A DNA stretch of 64,000 nucleotides, from assembly GCA_036271315.1 (NCBI GenBank), contig DATBAV010000034.1, positions 1 through 64,000 of the forward strand, read 5' to 3'. A program made the position numbers and the translations under genes. Numbering within the stretch: the first letter of the stretch is position 1; each line of letters starts with the position of its first letter. Below, piece by piece: positions 49,347 through 58,200 of the stretch. The notes under the pieces were generated by a model. The model saw only the letters and a program-made list of their open reading frames with translations. It was not told the DNA's origin and did no database searches. The stretch is from VRUE01 sp036271315 (GTDB taxonomy: Bacteria; Actinomycetota; Thermoleophilia; Solirubrobacterales; 70-9).

Positions 49347-49455
49347 ATCTCCCCTTCCGTGGTCCGAGAAACGATGCGGCCGCGACCCTAGTCAGCCATC
49401 GGCGCGGCGCCTAGACCGCTGGACGAAAGTTCAGCGGCTAGACTCGCCGACGTAA

Positions 49456-49617
49456 ATCGGTCGGTGGTCAAGGGAAGTCCGGTGCGAAACCGGCGCGGTC
49501 CCGCCACTGTGACCGGGTCAACGAAGTCGCGGGCGCGCGGAGCGCCAGCCACTGGGGAGGACTCCGAGTCCCCGGGAAGGCGCGGCGGAGGAACCCCGGA
49601 AGCCAGGAGACCTGTCC
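49456..49617 (+). promoter_or_regulatory. Cobalamin riboswitch
   Basis: The leader contains the AdoCbl riboswitch landmarks in order: 'GGTGCGAAACCGGCGCGGT', 'CCCGCCACTGTGACCGG', and the B12-box-like 'GAAGCCAGGAGACCTG' before the start of the gene at 49658. It should turn the operon off when adenosylcobalamin is abundant, probably by hiding the ribosome site GAGGAAAGGG just downstream. The limits are approximate. Confidence 0.92.
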
Positions 49618-49657
49618 CCGGCCAGCCATGACAACCCTCGAGGAAAGGGTGGCTTAA

Positions 49658-50407
49658 ATGCCAAGACTCGTTCCGTTCCGGCTGGTGGCTGCGTGCGCAC
49701 TGGCCCTTCTGCTGTTGCTCCCGACCACGGCGCTCGCCGCGGGGAAGGGGACCAAGGTCAGTGTGCGCGTGGTGGGTAGCGGCGGCAAAGCGCTGGGCGA
49801 AGAGTTCGTCAACGCCAAGACGACATCGATCAAGGCCAGCCCGAAAGCGACCTGCCTCGGTGGCGGCACTGGCGGCAGCGGCAAGTCGGTGCAGGTGAAG
49901 GGCGCGACCGCGCTGGGCGCGCTGAGCCAGGCCTCGAAGCTGACGCCGTCCCTGCGCCCGCTGTTGGTCACCGATCACTTCCTCTCCGAATTCGGCCTCG
50001 GGCTGTGCGGAATCGGCAAGTCGACGACGACCAAGAAGCTCTCCTGGTACCTCAAGGTCAACCACAAGAACCCCAATAAGGGCGGCGAAAAAGTCAAGCT
50101 GCACAAGGGGGACGAAGTGCTCTGGGCCCTGGAGCCATACCCGTATCCCGACGAGCTCTCGCTGATCGCGCCGCACGAAGCGGAGCCGAACAAGGCGTTC
50201 ACCGTCAGCGTCTTCTCCTACGACGACAAGGGCAAGAAGACCCCGGCCGCCGGCGTAACTGTGACCGGCGCCAGCGCCCCCACGGGTGCTGACGGCACCA
50301 CGCAGGTGACGCTCTCGACACCGGGCGTCCTTACCGCCACCGGCGGCAAGGACATACCGTCAAACCAGGTCGCGGTCTGCCTCAACGGGGCCTGCTCCGG
50401 GGGCTGA
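49658..50407 (+). CDS. Secreted DUF4430 (transcobalamin beta-domain-like) protein
   Basis: A 249-residue protein with a clear signal peptide ('LVAACALALLLLLPTTALA'). Residues 25-165 fit DUF4430, the domain that forms the C-terminal half of animal transcobalamin and intrinsic factor: 'TKVSVRVVGSGGKAL', 'LGALSQASKLTP', and 'LSWYLKVNHKNPNKGGEKVKL' with 'GDEVLWALEPYP'. The rest is a beta-sandwich-like part ('KTPAAGVTVTGASAPTGADG'). It is the first gene under the B12 riboswitch and probably captures cobalamin or a precursor outside the membrane. Confidence 0.85.
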   Translation: MPRLVPFRLVAACALALLLLLPTTALAAGKGTKVSVRVVGSGGKALGEEFVNAKTTSIKASPKATCLGGGTGGSGKSVQVKGATALGALSQASKLTPSLRPLLVTDHFLSEFGLGLCGIGKSTTTKKLSWYLKVNHKNPNKGGEKVKLHKGDEVLWALEPYPYPDELSLIAPHEAEPNKAFTVSVFSYDDKGKKTPAAGVTVTGASAPTGADGTTQVTLSTPGVLTATGGKDIPSNQVAVCLNGACSGG

Positions 50408-50411
50408 TCCG

Positions 50412-51326
50412 ATGAGGGGCCCCGGCACGGCGGTCGCGATCGCGCTGCTCTTCGCGGCGCTCGCGGCCGCCGGCTGCGGCCTTGGCCCCGGTAGCGGGGT
50501 GGAAGACGCCGAGCTGACGGTGACGCGGGACTACGGGACCGTGCCCGTGCTGCATCGCCAGCTCGGCGATCTGACCGAATCCGACACGGTGATGCGAGCG
50601 CTCGAACGCAACGCCGATATCACCACTCGTTACGGCGGCGGCTTCGTGCAGTCGATCGAAGGGTTGGAAGGGGAAGAGAGCGCCAGCGGCTCGTTCGACT
50701 GGTTCTTCTACGTCAACGGGGTGGAGTCGACGATCGGCGCGGCGGACTACGCGCTGCACGGCGGCGAGTCGATCTGGTGGGACTACCGCGACTGGGATGC
50801 GGCGATGCGCGTGCCGGCCGTTGTCGGCTCCTGGCCGCAGCCGTTCCTCGACGGTTACGAGGGCAAGCAGCGGCCGGTGGCGGTCGAATGCCTCGGCGGG
50901 GGAAGCGCCTGCAATGAGGTCGACGAACGGCTGACAGCGGCGGGCGTCGATGTGTCCTCGCGGCCGCCGAGCGGGGCGATCCGGGTCTTGGTCGGTCCCT
51001 GGTCGCGAGTGCGAAGCGACCCCGCGGCCGCCCAGATCGAACGCGGCCCGCAGACGAGCGGCGTCTTCGCTGACTTTCAGCGCGACGGGAGTGGCTACCG
51101 CCTCAGCGGGCTCGATGAAGCCGGTGACACAGCCGCCGATTTCGGTCCCGGCAGCGGCCTGGTCGCCGCTACCCGCCGCTACGAAGAACCGCCCGTGTGG
51201 GTGGTCACCGGGGCGAGTGGGGCAGGGGTGCGCGCCGCCGCCGGCCTTCTCGATGTAGCTGACCTGCGCGACCATTACGCGGTGGCCGTCGACGGGGACA
51301 AGGAGACCCCACTGCCGCTGCGATGA
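50412..51326 (+). CDS. DUF4430 lipoprotein
   Basis: A 304-residue protein with a lipobox ('LFAALAAAGCGLG', lipid Cys near residue 22). The DUF4430 strand pattern is 'TVMRALERNADITTRYGGGFVQS', 'FDWFFYVNGVESTIGAADYAL' and 'GESIWWDYRDWDAA'. The C-terminal 150 residues form a second, unrecognised domain. It lies 4 bp after the first DUF4430 gene and overlaps ecfT by 4 bp. As a membrane-tethered partner it may hand the ligand to the ECF transporter. Confidence 0.85.
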   Translation: MRGPGTAVAIALLFAALAAAGCGLGPGSGVEDAELTVTRDYGTVPVLHRQLGDLTESDTVMRALERNADITTRYGGGFVQSIEGLEGEESASGSFDWFFYVNGVESTIGAADYALHGGESIWWDYRDWDAAMRVPAVVGSWPQPFLDGYEGKQRPVAVECLGGGSACNEVDERLTAAGVDVSSRPPSGAIRVLVGPWSRVRSDPAAAQIERGPQTSGVFADFQRDGSGYRLSGLDEAGDTAADFGPGSGLVAATRRYEEPPVWVVTGASGAGVRAAAGLLDVADLRDHYAVAVDGDKETPLPLR

Positions 51327-52261
51327 GATCGCCGTTTGCCTACGTCCCGCGGCCGCGGCCGTTGCAGCTGGCCTCGCCGGCCGCCGCTGTCACCTACCTC
51401 GGCTCGCTAGTCGTCGTCGCCTTCCTCTACTCGAACCCGATCGCACTGCTCTCGGTCGGACTCGCCGTCGTCATCGCCGGCCGCCTGGCCGGCGCTCACG
51501 CGGCGGTCCGTGCGGCGCTCTGGATGGGCCTCACCCTGGCCGCGCTGATCGTCGTCGTCAACGCCCTCGTCGTCAGTCGCGGCGACACCGTCCTTGCCCG
51601 TCTGGGCGAGTGGCCGCTCTTCGGCCAGGTCGACGTGACGCTCGAGGCGATCGTCGCCGGCCTCGTCCTCGGCCTGCGCGCCGCGGTGGTGATGATCGCC
51701 TTCGCTGTCTACTCGGCCTGCGTCGACCCCGACCGGGTGCTGCGGGCGCTCCGTCCCCTCGCCGGCCGCTCGGCGCTGACCGCGACGCTGGTCTCGCGCC
51801 TGGTCCCGGTGGCCGCGGCCGACGCCGCCCGCCTGCGCGATGCCGCCCGCCTGCGCGGCCCCGGCGCCGCCCCGGTCGGCCGCGCTCCCCTCGCTCGGCG
51901 CCTCCTTGCCGGCTCGCTTGACCGCGCCGTCGACGTCGCCGCGACCCTGGAGCTGCGCGGCTACTCGCTAGATGCGCCACGGGCAAAGAACCGTCGCTCC
52001 CGTTCGCGCTACGACCGCCGTTTCTACGCGACCGGCCTGGCCGTTCTCGCCGTCGCGATCGCCGGCAAGGCCCTCGGCGCCGACAGCTTCAGCGAATACC
52101 CCGCCACCGAGATCGGTACCGGCGCCACAACCCTCGCAGTCGCGACCGCCGTCGTCCTTAGCGGCCTCGCGCCGCTGCGTCGCCGCCCCCAACGTGCCCG
52201 TTCTGTCCTGTCAGATCGCCGAACGGCATCGAATTCCCTGCCTGCCGGAGGGGGAATTTGA
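51323..52261 (+). CDS. ecfT: ECF transporter transmembrane component
   Basis: A 312-residue membrane protein of the CbiQ/EcfT family. It has about five helices; the coupling helices carry 'ALRPLAGRSALTATLVSRLVP' and 'AARLRDAARLRG', where the 'ARG'-type motifs contact the ATPases, and 'AATLELRGYSLDAPR' near the C-terminus. It joins the ATPase pair to the substrate-binding S-component. It overlaps both neighbours (ATGA at 51323; TGATG at 52259). Confidence 0.9.
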   Translation: MRSPFAYVPRPRPLQLASPAAAVTYLGSLVVVAFLYSNPIALLSVGLAVVIAGRLAGAHAAVRAALWMGLTLAALIVVVNALVVSRGDTVLARLGEWPLFGQVDVTLEAIVAGLVLGLRAAVVMIAFAVYSACVDPDRVLRALRPLAGRSALTATLVSRLVPVAAADAARLRDAARLRGPGAAPVGRAPLARRLLAGSLDRAVDVAATLELRGYSLDAPRAKNRRSRSRYDRRFYATGLAVLAVAIAGKALGADSFSEYPATEIGTGATTLAVATAVVLSGLAPLRRRPQRARSVLSDRRTASNSLPAGGGI

Positions 52262-53967
52262 TGCAGTTCGCGACCGCCACCCGGCCCGCACCTGCGCTCT
52301 CGATCGAGGGCCTCACCTATACGTACCCCGAGGCCGCGATCATCGCCCTGCGCGGCGTATCCGTCACCCTGCCTCCCGGCGAGTTCGCCCTCCTCGCCGG
52401 CCGCTCCGCATCTGGCAAGTCGACGCTGCTCCGCGCTGCCTGCGGCCTCGTCCCACACTTCCACGGCGGCGAGATCGATGGCCGAATCGAGGTCGCCGGC
52501 ATCGACGCGATCTCCGCTGGTCCGGGAGAGCTGGCGGCCGTGGTCGGCTATGTCGCCCAGGACCCCGAGACCCAGGTCGTCTCGACGACCGTGGCGGCTG
52601 AGATTGAGCTGCCGCTGGAGATGCGAGGCGATCCGCCCGCATCCCGCGCCAGGGCCGTCGAGGAGGTCGCTTTGGCGCTCGCGATCCCGCACCTGCTCGA
52701 CCGCGCCGTCGACACTCTCTCCGGCGGCGAGCTCCAGCGAGTTGCCCTGGCGGCGGCGTTGGTCACCCGCCCGCGCCTCGTTCTCCTTGACGAGCCAACC
52801 TCTCAGTTGGACCCGGTGGCTGGTGACGAGCTGATCTGGCTTCTGCGCCGCCTAAACGAGGAGTGGGGAGTAACCATCCTCCTCGCCGAGCACCGCTTGG
52901 AGCGTTGTCTCGCCGCGGCGGATCGCGTCATCGCCATGACCTCGGGTTCGGTGTCCTTCGACGGCAGTCCGCCCGACTTCCTCACCTGGGCGCAAGATGC
53001 CGATCAAGCTCTGGAGACCCCCGCCGCCAAGCTCTTCTCCCTGTCCGGCATCGCGCCCCTCCCGGTTGGAGTTCGCGACGCACGACGAACTCTTGCGTCC
53101 AGCGAGCACCGAGCGAAGGGGAGCCGGACCCCCTCCTCTCTCAACTTTTTCGGCGAAGAGGGGTCGGCTGGCCGTGGGCGGATTGCCGAAAAAGTACAAG
53201 CCGTTCGGAGGGGGTCCGGCTCCCCTTCGACCACAGCGGTCGCCGTACGGGATCTGTGGGTGGAGTTGAGCAGGGGCGACGACGAGAGGCGAGACGTTCT
53301 TCGCGGGATCGACATCGCCGTCAGGAGCGGCGAACAGGTTGCGCTCATGGGTAGGAATGGTGCAGGCAAGAGCACGCTGCTGAGGTCGCTGGCGGGGTTG
53401 ACGGACTCGCTCCGCGGCAAGATCGAGATCCCCGGTGACATCGCTCTGCTGACCCAGAACCCCGGTGACTACCTGGTCCGCGAGCGAGTCGGCGATGAGT
53501 TGCCGGGCGACGCTGGTCGGGCCGCTCTGAGTCTCGTCGGTCTAGAGCAGGCGATCGACGCGGATCCATGCGACCTCTCCGGCGGCGAGCGCCAGCGCCT
53601 CGCCCTGGCGATCGCGCTGGCGGGGCGCATGGATGGCGAGGCGCTCCCCGGCCTGGTCGCTCTCGACGAGCCGACGCGCGGCATGGACCGAGCCCGCAAG
53701 GACGATCTCGTCGGCCTGATCGGCGACCTCGCCGAGCGCGGCGCCGGCCTCCTCGTCGCCACCCATGACGTCGAGTTCGCCGCCGCCTTCGCCGAGCGCG
53801 TCGTCCTGCTCGGCGACGGCGTCGTGATCGCCGACGGTCCCGCCGCCGAGGTTCTCTCCGGCGGTTGGTACTTCGCCACCGAGGTGGCGCGCGTGCTCGA
53901 CCTGCCAGGGGTCATCACCCCAGAGCAAGGGGCAGAAGTACTGCGCAGGCCGACGGAGGGCAGCTGA
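52261..53967 (+). CDS. ECF transporter double ATPase (EcfA-EcfA' fusion)
   Basis: A 568-residue protein of two ABC ATPase domains. The first has Walker A 'GRSASGKST' (residues 48-56), 'LSGGELQRVALAAAL' and 'LVLLDEPTSQLD'; the second 'GRNGAGKST', 'LSGGERQRLALAIAL' and 'LVALDEPTRGMD'. Together they would power cobalamin uptake. Residues 285-323, the linker, are encoded by a palindromic repeat element (53114-53229) that keeps the frame open. Start at ATG 52261, overlapping the ecfT stop by one base. Confidence 0.92.
   Translation: MQFATATRPAPALSIEGLTYTYPEAAIIALRGVSVTLPPGEFALLAGRSASGKSTLLRAACGLVPHFHGGEIDGRIEVAGIDAISAGPGELAAVVGYVAQDPETQVVSTTVAAEIELPLEMRGDPPASRARAVEEVALALAIPHLLDRAVDTLSGGELQRVALAAALVTRPRLVLLDEPTSQLDPVAGDELIWLLRRLNEEWGVTILLAEHRLERCLAAADRVIAMTSGSVSFDGSPPDFLTWAQDADQALETPAAKLFSLSGIAPLPVGVRDARRTLASSEHRAKGSRTPSSLNFFGEEGSAGRGRIAEKVQAVRRGSGSPSTTAVAVRDLWVELSRGDDERRDVLRGIDIAVRSGEQVALMGRNGAGKSTLLRSLAGLTDSLRGKIEIPGDIALLTQNPGDYLVRERVGDELPGDAGRAALSLVGLEQAIDADPCDLSGGERQRLALAIALAGRMDGEALPGLVALDEPTRGMDRARKDDLVGLIGDLAERGAGLLVATHDVEFAAAFAERVVLLGDGVVIADGPAAEVLSGGWYFATEVARVLDLPGVITPEQGAEVLRRPTEGS
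53114..53229. repeat. Palindromic element, copy B, inside the ATPase gene
   Basis: The 116-bp element has perfect 23-bp outer arms (left arm 53114-53136, right arm 53207-53229; arm core GGGGAGCCGGACCCCC). The core is a diverged form of the others; on the minus strand it reads CGGCTTGTACTTTTTCGGC...CGAAAAAGTT. It is translated in frame as 'GSRTPSSLNFFGEEGSAGR...KVQAVRRGSGSP', the linker of the two ATPase domains. Confidence 0.85.
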
Positions 53968-55835
53968 TGTCCTGGCAGGTGACCAGCTTCGTCATCCTCG
54001 CCGTCGTCTTGCTCGGCGGCTTCGCTTGGTACGAGCGCTCGCGGCCGCCCTCGCAGGTGGTCGCCCTGGTCGCCGCCCTGGCCGCCCTGGCGATCGCCGG
54101 CCGGATCGCCTTCGCCGCCTTTCCCAACGTCAAGCCGACCACCGACATCGTCGTCTTCGCCGGCTACGCGCTTGGGCCGGCGCCCGGCTTCGCGGTCGGT
54201 GCCCTGGCCGGCCTCGTCTCCAACTTCTGGTTCGGCCAAGGGCCGTGGACGCCGTGGCAGATGGCGGGGTGGGGGATGTGCGGAGTGATGGGCGCGGGGC
54301 TGGCACTGGGGGTCCGCAACGCCGGTCGCCTCAGTCTCGCCGCCGTTTGCGGACTGGCGGGCATCGCCTACGGTGTGTTGTTGAACTTCTCGCTCATGGC
54401 GACCTACGGCGGAGAACTCTCACTCGAGCGCTTCCTCACCCTGGAGGCGCGCGCGATCCCCTTCGACGCGGCCCACGTCGTCGGCAACGTCGCCTTCGCC
54501 CTGCTCGCTGGCCCGGCGATGGTGCGGATGCTGGTCCGCTTCCGCCAGCGCTTCCAGTGGCGCACCCCCGCCGTCGCCGTGGGGATCCTGGTCATTCTGT
54601 TGCTTCCCAGCATGTTGCCGGGAACGGCCAGGGCCGCCGGTACCGACGACGCGGCGAACTGGCTGGAAGCGGCGCAGAATTCCGACGGCGGCTTCGGCTC
54701 CTCGCTCTCCTCCGAATCGAGCGCCGCGCTTACCGGCTGGGCGATGCTCGGCCTCGAGGCCGCCGGGCGCAACCCCTTCGACGTGACTAGCGCCGAGGGA
54801 AAGAGCCCGATCGACTTCCTCCGTGGCCACCTGGAAGAAGTCAGCAGTCCCGGCGATCTCGCTCGTACGATCGTCGCCCTCGAGGGCGCCGGCGCCGACC
54901 CGCGCTCGTTCGCGGGCCGCGACCTGGTTGGCGCCCTGCTCAAGCGGCGCGCTGAAAATGGCTCCTATGCCGGCTGGCCCGGCACGACGTCCTTCAGCGC
55001 GGTCGCCTTGCGCACCGCCGGCGCCACCGACGGTCTCAACGACACTCTCTCCTGGCTGGCCAAAGTGCAGAACGACGACGGCGGCTGGGGGGACGTGCCA
55101 GGCCAGCCAAGCAACGCCGACGTGACCGGCTCGGCGATGCAGGCACTCCCCGCAACGACCGCGGCCCAATCCGGCCTCTCGTACTTGCGCAAGCACCAGC
55201 GGCCCAACGGTGGTTTCGCCCTCGGCGCGGGTGGCGGCGTCAACGCCCAGTCGACCGCTTGGGCAGTGCAGGGGATGATCGCCGTTGGCGCCGACCCGGC
55301 CAAGGTAAGCGACGGCGGCAACAGCGCCCTCGACTACCTCGCCGCTAGGCAGGCCGGCGACGGGCACTATCGATACTCCGAATCCAGCGACCAGACGCCG
55401 GTATGGGTGACGGGACAGGTGCTGGTCGCGGTCTCCGGAGACTCGTTGCCGATCGAACCGCCGCCGCGCCAGCCGACCCCGACGACCGTGTCGCCGTCGA
55501 AGACCGCCCCGCCAGCGCCCCCCGGTGGGACCAGTCCGCCGGAGGAATTCGAACCGGTGCCGCCGACATCATCGGGCGTGCCCAGCACCGGCGGCAACGG
55601 AGCCGCGACCGCGCCACCGGCGGGCGCCGGCATTCCCACGTCGCCGCCGGCCCAGGCCGGGACGCCGGAAGGGAGCGAAGCCGAAGCCACCCAGCCCGTT
55701 CCCGCCACCGCGTCTCAACCCGTCAGCGCCTCGGGCTCGAGCCCCTCTCCCTGGGCCCCGATTGGCGTCGGCCTCGCCACCACCGCCCTCGCCATCGGCC
55801 TGCCCTGGTGGCTCGGCCGTCGTTTCGCCTGGTAG
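53967..55835 (+). CDS. ECF S-component fused to an alpha/alpha-barrel (transcobalamin/terpenoid-cyclase-like) domain
   Basis: A 622-residue protein. Residues 1-215 have six helices typical of ECF S-components ('PTTDIVVFAGYALGPAPGFAVG', 'WTPWQMAGWGMCGVMGAG'). After a signal-like cut region ('LPGTARAAG', 218-226) comes an extracellular repeat domain (226-490) with Asp-Gly-Gly turns 'NSDGGFGSS', 'AENGSYAGW', 'NDDGGWGDV', 'RPNGGFALG' and 'GDGHYRYS', as in prenyltransferase, squalene-cyclase and transcobalamin barrels. A Pro-rich linker and a C-terminal helix follow. It likely binds and transports B12. Start overlaps the ATPase stop (TGATG). Confidence 0.85.
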   Translation: MSWQVTSFVILAVVLLGGFAWYERSRPPSQVVALVAALAALAIAGRIAFAAFPNVKPTTDIVVFAGYALGPAPGFAVGALAGLVSNFWFGQGPWTPWQMAGWGMCGVMGAGLALGVRNAGRLSLAAVCGLAGIAYGVLLNFSLMATYGGELSLERFLTLEARAIPFDAAHVVGNVAFALLAGPAMVRMLVRFRQRFQWRTPAVAVGILVILLLPSMLPGTARAAGTDDAANWLEAAQNSDGGFGSSLSSESSAALTGWAMLGLEAAGRNPFDVTSAEGKSPIDFLRGHLEEVSSPGDLARTIVALEGAGADPRSFAGRDLVGALLKRRAENGSYAGWPGTTSFSAVALRTAGATDGLNDTLSWLAKVQNDDGGWGDVPGQPSNADVTGSAMQALPATTAAQSGLSYLRKHQRPNGGFALGAGGGVNAQSTAWAVQGMIAVGADPAKVSDGGNSALDYLAARQAGDGHYRYSESSDQTPVWVTGQVLVAVSGDSLPIEPPPRQPTPTTVSPSKTAPPAPPGGTSPPEEFEPVPPTSSGVPSTGGNGAATAPPAGAGIPTSPPAQAGTPEGSEAEATQPVPATASQPVSASGSSPSPWAPIGVGLATTALAIGLPWWLGRRFAW

Positions 55836-55914
55836 CGGGCACGCGCCCCCCATTGACCACCTCTGAGGTGGCAAAGGGAGGGAGGGTGTGCCTCGGGGCG
55901 GCTATGTTGCAAGC

Positions 55915-56424
55915 GTGGACGTAGAGACCGCGATTCGGACCCGCCGCACGCACAAGGCCTTTGGGGCTGAGCCGCTCGGGCGCGACGAGATCCTCGGCCT
56001 GCTCGATCTCGCCCGCTGGGCGCCCAATCACCATCTCACCGCGCCCTGGCGCTTCCGGGTCGTCGGTCCCGAGACGCTGGCGGGGTTGAAGCAGGTGGCT
56101 GGGCCCGAGGGAGCGGCCAAGCTCGACCGCGCCCCTACCCTGATCCTCGTCTCCTGCGTCCTCGGCGATGACCCGGTCCAAAACGAGGAGGACCTGCACA
56201 CGACCGCGGTCGCCTCCTACATCGTCCTGCTCAGCGCCCATGCCCGCGGCTATGTCGGCTACTGGCGCACCCCTGGCCTGTTGCGCTCGCCCGAGGGCCT
56301 CAGCGCGGTCGGGCTGCCCGACAGTGAGCGCTTCGTCGGCCTCCTGCACCTGGGCCACCCGCGCCAGGAGAAGGAGCCGCCCGAGCGGCCGCCGATCGAG
56401 CAATCGACCGCGTTCCTCGCCTGA
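55915..56424 (+). CDS. Nitroreductase family protein
   Basis: A 169-residue FMN protein with a GTG start. 'AIRTRRTHKAFGAEPLGRDEI', 'LARWAPNHHLTAPWRFRVV' and 'YIVLLSAHARGYVGYWRTPGLL' are the nitroreductase FMN- and dimer-forming segments. It reduces nitro, quinone or enone compounds with NAD(P)H; substrate unknown. A GTG at 55888 is an alternative start. Its stop overlaps the glpD start by one base (TGATG), so the two are co-translated. Confidence 0.87.
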   Translation: MDVETAIRTRRTHKAFGAEPLGRDEILGLLDLARWAPNHHLTAPWRFRVVGPETLAGLKQVAGPEGAAKLDRAPTLILVSCVLGDDPVQNEEDLHTTAVASYIVLLSAHARGYVGYWRTPGLLRSPEGLSAVGLPDSERFVGLLHLGHPRQEKEPPERPPIEQSTAFLA

Positions 56425-58115
56425 TGCTCTCCCGCGCCACAGCAATCGAGGCGATCGCCGGCCAGCACTTCGAGGTCGTCGTAATCGGCGGCGGCATCAC
56501 CGGCGCCGGCGTCGCCCTCGACGCGGCCTCGCGCGGCTACTCGGTGGCACTTCTGGAGCGCGGCGACTACGCCGAAGGGACCTCCAGCCGTTCCTCGAAG
56601 ATGGTCCACGGCGGCCTCCGCTACCTGCAGAACCTCGATCTGGGACTGGTGCGCGAGGCGCTGCTCGAGCGCCAGCTGATGGTCCAACTGGCGCCGCACC
56701 TGGTCTACCCGACGCCCTTCGTCGTCCCCGCCTTCCCCGACGAGCGCCGCCAGCGCGGCCTTGGCCTCGGGCTCAACATGTACGACGTGATGGCGACGAC
56801 GCGGGTCGGCCGCAGCCGCCGTGAGATGCGCTCCTCCAAGGAGGCCGACGAGGACTACTACTGGTCGCCTGACCGCCACCGCACGATCGACCGCGACGAG
56901 GTCTTGCAATTGGTCCCCTCGCTGGAGCCGCGCGATCCCAAGAACGCCTACCTCTTCTACGACTGCCAGACCGACGATGTCCGCCTCACCCTGACCGTGC
57001 TGGGCGAGGCGGAGCGCTTCGGCGCGGTGATGCTCAACGGGGCGGAGGTGGTCGAGGTGCTAGAGCGCCAGGGCCGCGCCGCCGGGGTCGCCTTCGTCGA
57101 GGCCGGCTCGGGGGAGCGGCTCGAGGTCACGGCCGACAACGTGATCAACGCCACCGGCGTCTTCGCCGACCGCATCCGGCCCGAGGAGACGATCGAGGAG
57201 GAGGACGTGCCGCGGATCTCGCCCAGTCGCGGCACCCACGTGCTGGTCGACCGCGAGAAGCTCTCGACCGGCTCCGCCGCCTGCATCGTGCCGGCCGGCG
57301 AAGGCCGGGCGATCTTCGCCCTGCCCTGGTACGGGCGCACCCTGATCGGCACCACCGACAACGACTACGAGGGCGACATCGACCACCCGCGCCCTGGGGG
57401 CGAGGACGTCGCCTACCTGCTCGACGCGGTCAACGAGTTCTTCGGCGTCTCGCTCGGCGCCGACGATCTGGTCGGCGCCTACGCCGGGGTGCGGCCGCTG
57501 ATCGCCACCGGCGACCCGAAGAAGTCAGTCGACATCTCGCGCAAGGCGGAGCTATATGAGACCTCCTCGGGGATGCTGACGATCACCGGCGGCAAGCTGA
57601 CCACCTGGCGGCGCATGGCCAAGCAGACGGTCGATCGCCTGGTCGAGCGCGAGGGTCGCGAGGCCCCCTGCCACACGGCCGAGATCCCGCTCGGCATGGA
57701 GGCGCGGCCGGACGATCTCGAAGCGCCCGCCGGGGTGGGGGAGGAGGCGCTCGAGCAGCTCGCCTTCCGCTACGGCCACGCCGCCCGCAAAGTCCTTGCC
57801 CTGGCCCGCGAGGACGCGAAGCTGGCGGAGCCGATCGTGCCCGGTCGCCCCGACCTGCTGGCCGAGGCCGTGATCGCCGCCCGCCACGAGCAGGCCCGCA
57901 CGGTCGCCGACGTGCTGCTGCGCCGCACCCGCCTCGGCCTGCTCGCCGCGCCGCAGTTGCGCGACGCTGCCCCGGCCCGCGCCGTGGCCGGTGCCCTGGG
58001 TGCCGAGCTCGGTTGGTCGCGCCGCGAGGTCAAGCGGGCGGCCGAGGCCTGGCCGGCCGCGGCGGCGGAGGCCGGCATCGACCCCGCCGGCTCACCCGTC
58101 GAGTCGCTGCAATAA
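56424..58115 (+). CDS. glpD: Glycerol-3-phosphate dehydrogenase, FAD-dependent
   Basis: A 563-residue, membrane-associated enzyme oxidising glycerol-3-phosphate to dihydroxyacetone phosphate and passing electrons to quinone. 'EVVVIGGGITGAGVALDAASRG' binds FAD, 'EGTSSRSSKMVHGGLRYL' is the GlpD signature, 'FALPWYGRTLIGTTDNDYEGD' and 'SSGMLTITGGKLTTWRRMA' complete the site. The C-terminal DAO_C helical domain begins near residue 430. No glpF or glpK is near. Follows the nitroreductase directly. Confidence 0.95.
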   Translation: MLSRATAIEAIAGQHFEVVVIGGGITGAGVALDAASRGYSVALLERGDYAEGTSSRSSKMVHGGLRYLQNLDLGLVREALLERQLMVQLAPHLVYPTPFVVPAFPDERRQRGLGLGLNMYDVMATTRVGRSRREMRSSKEADEDYYWSPDRHRTIDRDEVLQLVPSLEPRDPKNAYLFYDCQTDDVRLTLTVLGEAERFGAVMLNGAEVVEVLERQGRAAGVAFVEAGSGERLEVTADNVINATGVFADRIRPEETIEEEDVPRISPSRGTHVLVDREKLSTGSAACIVPAGEGRAIFALPWYGRTLIGTTDNDYEGDIDHPRPGGEDVAYLLDAVNEFFGVSLGADDLVGAYAGVRPLIATGDPKKSVDISRKAELYETSSGMLTITGGKLTTWRRMAKQTVDRLVEREGREAPCHTAEIPLGMEARPDDLEAPAGVGEEALEQLAFRYGHAARKVLALAREDAKLAEPIVPGRPDLLAEAVIAARHEQARTVADVLLRRTRLGLLAAPQLRDAAPARAVAGALGAELGWSRREVKRAAEAWPAAAAEAGIDPAGSPVESLQ

Positions 58116-58200
58116 CCTGCCGCCCGGAACGCGCAAATCGACACGGTGATCTCCGGGTGTTCGAATCCGGGGCGATTTGCGTGTGAACGCATGGAGACTG

